DNA from: Ichthyosporea sp. XGB-2017a
Taxonomy: Eukaryota; Opisthokonta; Ichthyosporea
Direction of reading: 5' to 3'
Length of the DNA stretch: 23,473 nucleotides
Assembly: GCA_002811675.1 (NCBI GenBank)
Contig: PDIM01010363.1
Coordinates: forward strand, 1 to 23,473
The notes under the pieces are model-generated. The model was not told the origin of the DNA, ran no database searches, and saw only the letters and a list, made by a program, of their open reading frames with translations. Positions 17,753-23,473 of this stretch are shown here, one piece after another. Position numbers and translations under genes: made by a program. Numbering within the stretch: position 1 is the stretch's first letter; every line of letters begins with the position of its first letter.

Positions 17753-17808
17753 TAACCCTACCAACATGCCATAACCCTAGATGTAACCCTAGCCATGGTG
17801 TAGCCCTA
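17753..17808 (+). repeat. Telo-box-like ACCCTA cluster
   Basis: TAACCCTA or close variants occur four times: ACCCTA at 17755-17760, 17774-17779 and 17786-17791, and GCCCTA at 17803-17808. The motif equals a degenerate unit of the (TTAGGG)n telomere repeat, and in plants it acts as a promoter element (telo-box). The irregular spacing of 12-19 bp argues against a true interstitial telomere array. Confidence 0.45.
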
Positions 17809-17848
17809 GCTACTATTTTATTGTACAAGAAGAAGCTGAAGGACTCTT

Positions 17849-17899
17849 CCAAGGAGCGTTAGCGACCCTTGGACTCTTCACCCAAGGGGCGCTCCTTGG
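17849..17899. repeat. Nested inverted repeat (hairpin) in TRIC 3' UTR
   Basis: The outer arms CCAAGGAGCG (17849-17858) and CGCTCCTTGG (17890-17899) pair perfectly over 10 bp. The inner arms CCCTTGG (17866-17872) and CCAAGGG (17882-17888) pair over 7 bp around a 9-nt loop. In addition GGACTCTTC is directly repeated at 17841 and 17871. On the minus strand it would fold in the 3' UTR of the TRIC-like mRNA, between stop and poly(A) signal. Confidence 0.75.
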
Positions 17900-18017
17900 A
17901 TTCATTTCTTTCAATGCACCCACCATTGACCATTGACAGCACTCGTTCAAGCAAGAGGAAGCGGAAATGCGAGGGAGCATTGGGTAAGTCGAAATACAAA
18001 GTGTAAACTGCAAACTG

Positions 18018-18884
18018 CTACGACTGCTTCTTCGAATCCTTCTCGTCTCCAATGAGCTGATCTAAAAGAGTCGGCCGCCGCAAGCGCTGCTGAACAAATA
18101 AAGGTGAGTTTGAATACATCTTGCGGTACATTCTCTTTCGGATGTTCTTTGGTTTCTTTGGTGGGGGGTAGTAGAATGGAAAGTATCCAAAGATAGACAG
18201 CCAAAACACTGTGAATTTGGCATCATCAATGGGCATTACAGGAGTTGAAAAAAGGACAGGATTTGTTGCCAGATAGAAAAACAGAGTCCCTGCCACTGCA
18301 ATGTGAAGGGTTAAGGAATCAAATGGATAAAAATGTCCATTACTCCATTTTTCTTTTGGAGTTATTAATTTCGGATCCCTGATCAAATGCCCAATGATAT
18401 CCGAAGCAATACCTGCCAGTAGCCCAGCCAAGATAACAATCATAACCATAAAGGCCGACTCCTTCCCAAAGCCGCGCTCAGCTTTTAAAATACCCCCTTC
18501 CGTAATCGCGCTTCCCCAAGACGCACCTACTACTATCACCAACAGCGGGAACACATACTGTTTCTTCAAAACCCGGTATACAGAATCTCTTGGTGAGAAA
18601 TAGACCAGCATCCATGCTCCCACATATGTGGGGAATACCTCAGGCCGAATTGTCCAAGAAGGACGCTGGAGCAGAAAAAAGCCAACCGTGGTATTACTCC
18701 CCAAACACAGACAAGCATAAATCAAAAATACTGCTAGAGGCCCTTTCCCAGACAGAATGCTTCGATAAGCTTCCTGAGCCCGCATATCGTGTGCCACCAG
18801 CAACCCGTGGCACAGTTCCATGATTGGAATAAAGAACATGTTGCCCTCTAGCCCAAGGGTCGCGTCTTTCAACAGTTGATACAT
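18018..18884 (-). CDS. TRIC-type (TMEM38-like) intracellular cation channel
   Basis: The 288-residue protein has about six to seven hydrophobic segments: roughly 15-32, 48-72, 82-98, 110-128, 143-165, 190-207 and 222-240. It ends in a basic tail of about 48 residues. The pattern resembles animal TMEM38/TRIC channels: a segment ending WMLVYFSPRDSVYRVL (compare the family's WYLIFFCPLD.FYK), a Gly/Ala-rich segment AGLLAGIASDIIGHLIRDP (compare GWVKGSG..L..FEQLLRG.W.P), then FDSLTLHIAVAGTLFF. TRIC channels pass potassium across the ER to balance calcium release. The animal KEVxRxxK lipid-binding motif is not evident. The basic tail (KKPKNIRKRMYRKMY) would face the cytosol. It diverges from BBS8. 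The identification rests on motif order only. Confidence 0.6.
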   Translation of the reverse strand: MYQLLKDATLGLEGNMFFIPIMELCHGLLVAHDMRAQEAYRSILSGKGPLAVFLIYACLCLGSNTTVGFFLLQRPSWTIRPEVFPTYVGAWMLVYFSPRDSVYRVLKKQYVFPLLVIVVGASWGSAITEGGILKAERGFGKESAFMVMIVILAGLLAGIASDIIGHLIRDPKLITPKEKWSNGHFYPFDSLTLHIAVAGTLFFYLATNPVLFSTPVMPIDDAKFTVFWLSIFGYFPFYYPPPKKPKNIRKRMYRKMYSNSPLFVQQRLRRPTLLDQLIGDEKDSKKQS

Positions 18885-19115
18885 ATTGCTGTTTCCAGTA
18901 CTTTCTCCTCTTCACCCTCCGTTCAAACCACACACACAAGAAACAAATACAGACAATCTTCCAAAACAGTAGTAAACCAAGGACTTCACTTGCTATCCAC
19001 TAACAAAACATCTAACTCTATTTCTAATCTACTCTTTAACTGGAACAGGCTTAATTGAGTTTGATTTAATAGAAACAATAAAACAGACAAGAAACGCAAA
19101 ACAGAATGGAGAAAG

Positions 19116-19193
<78 letters not shown>

Positions 19194-19328
19194 ACAAAAA
19201 AAAAAAAATTCTTATTCAGGGCTAAGGCCTCCCTGACCCCTGTTTTTATTTTGTGAAACAAAAATAAAAAATGTCTCAGTGATCCGCTCCCGACTCCGGT
19301 GTTGCAAAAAAAAATTCATTCGTCTCAC

Positions 19329-19384
<56 letters not shown>

Positions 19385-19429
19385 CCTTGAAAGTGATTTG
19401 TATTGAGGCCTGAAAACCAAGTAGAAGTG
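18885..19429. promoter_or_regulatory. Divergent TRIC/BBS8 promoter with opposed poly-A and poly-T tracts
   Basis: An A-tract (19116-19208, interrupted only at 19152, 19192 and 19195) and a 53-nt T-tract (19332-19384) face each other across 123 bp, forming a long imperfect inverted repeat. Between them TTTTTATTTTGT and ACAAAAATAAAAA (19243-19270) make a further small hairpin. The T-tract ends 45 bp before the BBS8 ATG. Rigid poly(dA:dT) tracts typically exclude nucleosomes, which fits a two-way promoter. The exact tract lengths could be affected by sequencing. Confidence 0.6.
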
Positions 19430-21147
19430 ATGGACAATAGTGACAAACGGGGATCAGTGGAAGAAAACAAAACAGGAAGAGGCTCGAGGTTGGTCTCCAA
19501 AGGTGTCTACAATGTGTACGTTGCCCAATATCTGCTACGGATTGGGGCTTATAAGGAGTGTGTAAAATGCTGTGACCAAATGCTGCGTGATGAGCCAAAG
19601 GACCAGGCGGCCTGGTTCCTGAAAACCCACTGCTTGGTCAAGATCAACGGGATGGCAAGCAATGGGGAAACATCCCGGCTGGAGGTGTTGGAAGGGTTGA
19701 GTGAGGTTGGGGATCCATTAATGGACACTGTTGGTGAGCTTGGGAAAGAAGAGAGGGCAATGCAGAGAAAAGGCACAGATCAGAGGCCACCAACAGCTTC
19801 TGGATTTCTGAGTATGTCCAATTATGATCGATCTACCCGGGCTGGGGGACGAAGTACAGGAACGGCGTCTGGTGGTGGGGACAGATTATTACCACCGTCT
19901 ACAGCATCGGGGGGAGCGCGTCCCATCCAGACAAGTTATGGGGGTCACATGCGTCTGGGAACAGCCATAGGGTTCCGTACGGATGCAGATGGGAGCGAGC
20001 ATGTGGATATTGACAGGATTGACTTAGGGCGGGTGTGCAAGAAGGCTCATATGGCCAAAGCCCTGTTCCTTTATACCCTCCATTGCTCGTGCAATTATAG
20101 AAAATGCTTGGAATTGTGTGATGCTGCAATTTTAAATTTTGGGCATTCGTGGTGGTGGCACTTTGCTCGTGGCGTCAGTCTCTTCTGTCTCGATATGTAT
20201 GGGGAATCAGTCAAGGCATTTGGTGAATCCTTGAAAAGGCAACAGACGGTTGATGCGTATGTGCATATGGCTGTGGCAGCGTATAAACTAAAGGATATAG
20301 AAAAGTGCATTCAGTGCTTCTCTTTGGCTTTAGAAGATTGCCCAGAAAACTCTTTAGCTGCTATAGGACTTGCGCGTGTGCAGGACCAATGTGGTCAATA
20401 TCGAAAGAGCTTTGTGAGCTACAAAAAAGCGTTGAATGCAGATCCCTCTAATCTTGAGGCCATCGCTAGCGTTGGGGCTTTCTTCTTCTATGAAGGATTT
20501 CCCGAATTGGGTCTTCGCTTCTACAGACGCCTACTGCATCAAGGGATAATGAATGTAGAAATTCTTAATAACCTGGCGTTGTGCTGCATTAAAGCTCAAC
20601 AGTTGGATCTGGGGATTGCTTTTTTTGAAAGAGCGTTGCAGCTATGCAAGGATAACAAACACCTGGCACAAGTGTGGTACAATATTGGTCACATGGGTAT
20701 CGATTTAGGTAAGCAACATGACGTGCTCTCTCGTCAGTAGTTTATTTTGTTTTGGTAGATACTTACAATGTCGGCTGTTTTAAATTGTATACTTACATAA
20801 TAGGTGAATTGTTTTTCGCGTACCAATGCTTAAAAATCTCAACTCTCGCTGATCCAAATCACGCTGAGGCCCTAGTAGCTCTTGGGGTGCTACTATCACT
20901 TAACACGGATACTGAGTCTGCCTCGAGGGACTCTGCTACAATGTTCGAGAAGGCATCCAAGCTGGCGCCTAAGCTATTTGAAGCTCAGTACAATAGTTAT
21001 GTCAACAATCTCTCACGAAAGGGGGCAAATATTCAGGACTTGATTTCAAAATTACAAAGGGCTCAAGATATTTGCGAGAATCGTGATATTTCTTTGAAGG
21101 AAGATTCTGAAAGTGTTCATTCGCTCTTGCAGGCAACGAATTGTTGA
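19430..21147 (+). CDS. BBS8: BBS8/TTC8, BBSome subunit with TPR repeats
   Basis: BBS8 is a TPR subunit of the BBSome, the coat that moves membrane proteins into and out of cilia. Exons 19430-20708 and 20804-21147 give 540 residues; the 95-bp intron starts GTAAGC and ends AATAG, in phase 1. An N-terminal TPR (about 26-72) contains DQAAWFLKTHCLVK. A low-complexity linker with repeated S/T-A-S-G-G-x-R units resembles the GRPxT linker of animal TTC8. RLGTAIGF (175-182) and a W-W-W triplet (241-243) follow. Then come TPRs through VEAIA-like LEAIASVGAFFFYEGFPELG, RFYRRLLHQGI and VWYNIGHMGIDLG, continued in exon 2 by AYQCLK and NHAEA. The length is close to human TTC8 (about 515-540). The ATG at 19430 is the first in frame. 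It implies the organism builds cilia at some stage. Confidence 0.93.
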
Positions 21148-21151
21148 AAAT

Positions 21152-23029
21152 TTAATCCCGATCACCATTTTGTTCCCGTTTACTATTGCTCCCCGGATCA
21201 CGCAAGCCTTTGCTATGTCTAAACAGATAATGAGCCAATTCTTCGTATCCCCCTCCAATCCTAACAAAAAGTTTGCCATTGGAAAGTACAATTTTAAGCT
21301 TCTTATCACCAAATAAATATAACCCTCCTTGTAACTTATGAAGTACGACCTCAATTCCATGTTCTACAGATAGCATATTGATTATGGAGCATATCAATTT
21401 ATCTAAATTCATGTTACTAGTCTCTTCAGTCCGGACACTGCTTGTATCCAGTAAGTTGCTTTCGCTTACCAAAGCTCTCTTCCCGTACGGACTAGAGAGG
21501 TTCATTGATGTTTCTCGCCCCATGCCAGGCGAATATGTGCGCCTTCCGCCCGGCTCTTGTCGACTACTTAGCTCATGTAGCTTTTGCTCAAACTCCTCTT
21601 GTGTATCTCGAAATGAAACCTCAAGCTTCCGCATGCTATCCTTTAGCGCAGCATTTTCTTTTTCTTTGCTCCTCAGCCTTTGCCTGTATTCTTCATTAAA
21701 AGCCCGCAATTGAGATTCCAAGTCACTCACTTGGTCAGATTTCTCCTTGAGCTCACTTTCCATCAGCTTACACTTTTGCTCTAAAAATATTAACTTGTTC
21801 TTGGACTCAGAACTGGTTCGGGCATTCATTTCTTTACGCTGTTGATTATATTTTTCTTCGACAGTTTTTCGCCTCTCTACTTCAATGTTTAGTTCCCGCT
21901 CCAAAGAGTTAATCCTATCAGTACTGCTCGTAATAGCAGACTTTAAACTCACAAACTTTCCTCTCAACTCATTAATGATAGCATCTCTTTCAGACACACA
22001 TACTTGTGATTTCTCGCTCCTTTCAAGTTCAGACTCCAAGGCTTCCTGGGCACTTTTTAGAGTATCTTTGAGAGAGAATATGTAGTTATTCAACGCAGTG
22101 TTCTCTTTACTCAATTCATCTACATCGTTCAATAACGCGGTCTTTTCCTCTATAATTCTATCTGAAGTCTGTTGAACGTTATCACACATATTATCTAACT
22201 GCACCTTTAAATTAGCATTGCTGTGCTCCAATTTTTCACACACAATCTGTGTCGATTTCAGTTTTGTCTTGATACGTTCTACTTCACTATCCATAGCCCT
22301 TTCATTCTCTTTTAATCCTCTCAACTCTGCTTGGAGTGACTGCTCGTTTTCATCGGCGGTTTTTAACTGCCCGTTTAATGTTTCAATGATTGCTCGTAAA
22401 TTTTCCAATTGCTCAGTTTTGGATTTCGACTTATTCTGTAGATCCACAGTCTTCTCTTGCCATTTTGAAGACGATTCTTGCAGTTCAGTGACGCCATTTT
22501 TCAGCTCTTTGAGTTCTGATTCTAACGCTCTGATGATTTCCAAATCACGTTCCGATTTTTCCAAAGCACTGGCATTTTCATTATTAGCCCGCTTAACTTG
22601 CAGCTTCAATCCTTCGCACTCGCGCTCTTTCGCCTCTTTGGCCTCTTTCAACATTTCATTTTCAAACACTACTCTCTCTAAGTCTTTCATACACCCGCTG
22701 TATTCGTTGTATATCGCGTAATATTTCGTTTGCAAGTCTTCCATCGATGATTTCAAGGTCTGGTCAGCTTCCTTTATCTTATCGTGTTCTTTATGGTCAG
22801 CAAGTCCACTCACTGTCCCTTGTGGGGCATTGATGTTCCCCACATATCGACTTCCCGAAGCCTCTGCAGCATGATTCAACCCGCTACCACTATGTGCAGA
22901 ATAGTGATCAAAATGATGCTGCTGCTGCGCCCGATTGTGGTCAATCACATCTGTTGTACTTGTCGTATTTGTAATCGTCGTCGTTGCAGTATCCACTGCA
23001 ACTATATTATCTCCATTACTAAAGATCAT
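21152..23029 (-). CDS. Coiled-coil protein with C-terminal GAS2-related (GAR) domain
   Basis: This 625-residue intronless protein has three parts. Residues 1-80 are Thr/His/Gln-rich and probably disordered. About 85-500 is an almost unbroken coiled coil, rich in E, K, L and N. A Ser-rich hinge follows. The last ~85 residues contain GIEVVLHKLQGGLYLFGD, KKLKIVLSNGKLFVRIGGGY and EELAHYLFRH, which matches the core of the GAS2/GAR microtubule-binding domain (YRFG...V.VRVGGGW..L..FL). The cysteines and histidine that bind zinc in animal GAR domains are not evident, and the usual W after GGG is Y. No calponin-homology domain is present. It is probably a microtubule-associated scaffold. Its stop codon is 4 bp from that of BBS8 on the other strand. 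A minus-strand AATAAA is at 20741-20746. Confidence 0.75.
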   Translation of the reverse strand: MIFSNGDNIVAVDTATTTITNTTSTTDVIDHNRAQQQHHFDHYSAHSGSGLNHAAEASGSRYVGNINAPQGTVSGLADHKEHDKIKEADQTLKSSMEDLQTKYYAIYNEYSGCMKDLERVVFENEMLKEAKEAKERECEGLKLQVKRANNENASALEKSERDLEIIRALESELKELKNGVTELQESSSKWQEKTVDLQNKSKSKTEQLENLRAIIETLNGQLKTADENEQSLQAELRGLKENERAMDSEVERIKTKLKSTQIVCEKLEHSNANLKVQLDNMCDNVQQTSDRIIEEKTALLNDVDELSKENTALNNYIFSLKDTLKSAQEALESELERSEKSQVCVSERDAIINELRGKFVSLKSAITSSTDRINSLERELNIEVERRKTVEEKYNQQRKEMNARTSSESKNKLIFLEQKCKLMESELKEKSDQVSDLESQLRAFNEEYRQRLRSKEKENAALKDSMRKLEVSFRDTQEEFEQKLHELSSRQEPGGRRTYSPGMGRETSMNLSSPYGKRALVSESNLLDTSSVRTEETSNMNLDKLICSIINMLSVEHGIEVVLHKLQGGLYLFGDKKLKIVLSNGKLFVRIGGGYEELAHYLFRHSKGLRDPGSNSKREQNGDRD

Positions 23030-23473
23030 TTCCCTTTCGTCAGTGCTGGTCAGAAGCCCTCACCAAAATAATCAATGGGCCAAATCGCATCCCCTCTCCC
23101 CCCGTCTTTCAGTAATATCCACACACACTACTCCTCCTCCTCCTCCTCTTCTTCCTATAATTTCCCAATCCAAAAAAGAAAGAAATTACTCAAAAAAAGT
23201 CAATCACAAACACTGCACAGAGGCACACATCACAACTCCACACAAAAGAAAGGGGGGGCCGGGGGAACTATTAAGGCGCCAAATATGAATCATACTGAGG
23301 ACTATGATCATCCCTCAGTGGACCACGTGTACTGGTTGGCATGGCGATCCACCAGCCAAATTCCTTTGCCATTGATGATCTCTCGTACTTTGGGAATTTT
23401 TCTTTATATTTTCAATGAAAAAAAAAAAAAGTCTCACAAAAAGTCAAAAGTGACCAAAAAGTGCTTTATTTTT
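23030..23473. promoter_or_regulatory. Upstream region of the GAS2-domain gene
   Basis: This holds the likely promoter and 5' UTR of the minus-strand gene starting at 23029. A (CTC)n run at about 23129-23147 reads as (GAG)n on the transcript strand. A CACGTG E-box/G-box lies at about 23323-23328, a G-run at 23252-23268, and a poly-A run near 23418-23430. No gene is seen. Confidence 0.45.

Larger units (their letters stand above)
17251..18017. promoter_or_regulatory. Intergenic region: receptor-L promoter and TRIC 3' flank
   Basis: The part near 17250 is the likely promoter of the minus-strand receptor-L gene. It contains (AC)n at about 17362-17376 and an A-rich tract at about 17460-17620. Further out are a plus-strand TATAAAA at about 17710-17716, a cluster of ACCCTA motifs (17753-17808) and a nested hairpin (17849-17899). 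AATAAA on the minus strand at about 17816-17821 would end the TRIC-like transcript about 200 nt after its stop. No gene is supported here. Confidence 0.5.

Noticed and set aside
17701-17800. True interstitial telomere array
   Set aside because: Only four units occur, with irregular spacing and variable flanks, so a promoter-motif cluster is more likely.
17813-18204. Minus-strand frames of 79-85 codons around the TRIC stop codon
   Set aside because: They overlap the TRIC-like coding sequence in other frames and show no domain; the hairpin and poly(A) signal fit a 3' UTR better.
21100-21131. Second 3' splice site (CTCTTGCAG) near the BBS8 end
   Set aside because: The reading frame is open straight through to the stop and no matching donor is needed.
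22218-22721. 167-codon plus-strand frame opposite the coiled coil
   Set aside because: The Ser/Phe-rich translation is the expected antisense of a Glu/Lys/Leu coiled coil.
1-23473. tRNA, rRNA, CRISPR array or prokaryotic operon
   Set aside because: No tRNA T-loop with a foldable cloverleaf, no rRNA motif, and no regularly spaced repeats were seen; introns and gene content are eukaryotic.

Overview
This window is nuclear DNA from a unicellular eukaryote. The genes have GT-AG introns of about 95-108 bp, candidate AATAAA poly(A) signals, and long A, T and pyrimidine tracts in the intergenic DNA. The gene set points to a flagellated or ciliated protist that makes its own aromatic amino acids. 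It carries a BBSome subunit (BBS8/TTC8), a shikimate-pathway DAHP synthase, a GMP synthase of the long animal-like architecture, a TRIC-type cation channel and a GAS2-domain coiled-coil protein. The lineage cannot be fixed from the sequence. The combination argues against an animal (shikimate enzyme), against a typical fungus (long GMP synthase, BBSome) and against any prokaryote.

Layout. 1-3567 is accessory and decayed DNA: a THAP-domain, P-element-like transposase remnant (608-1751), a degenerate HNH-nuclease-like fragment (about 2277-2480) and a perfect 14-bp-arm palindrome (3140-3169). A four-exon thiamine pyrophosphokinase gene lies at 3568-4665. A 2-kb gap follows, with coding-like but unrecognised minus-strand segments (5494-6359). 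An intronless GMP synthase (6645-8696) converges on a diphosphoinositol-polyphosphate-phosphatase-like Nudix gene (8924-9880, minus). 9906-12503 is a 2.6-kb gene-poor stretch with a mariner-like terminal motif, a CCAAT/CRE-type promoter-like cluster and one uncertain small ORF. A membrane-anchored DUF1971/TehB-like cupin (12504-13070, minus) and DAHP synthase (13590-14768, plus) diverge from a shared pyrimidine-rich region. A secreted receptor-L-domain plus alpha/beta-hydrolase fusion (15106-17250, minus) follows. A TRIC-like channel (18018-18884, minus) and BBS8 (19430-21147, plus, one intron) diverge around opposed poly-A and poly-T tracts. BBS8 then converges, with only 4 bp between stop codons, on a coiled-coil GAS2/GAR-domain gene (21152-23029, minus).

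Most of this is housekeeping: cofactor, purine and aromatic biosynthesis, inositol-phosphate signalling, calcium-store counter-ion flow, and cilium and cytoskeleton. No operon-like system is evident. The points most worth attention are two apparent pseudo-enzymes (a hydrolase whose nucleophile serine is alanine, fused to a receptor L domain, and a Nudix protein without two metal-binding glutamates), the THAP transposase remnant with a possible 31-nt intron, the near-abutting BBS8/GAS2 gene ends, and several strong inverted repeats outside the coding sequence.
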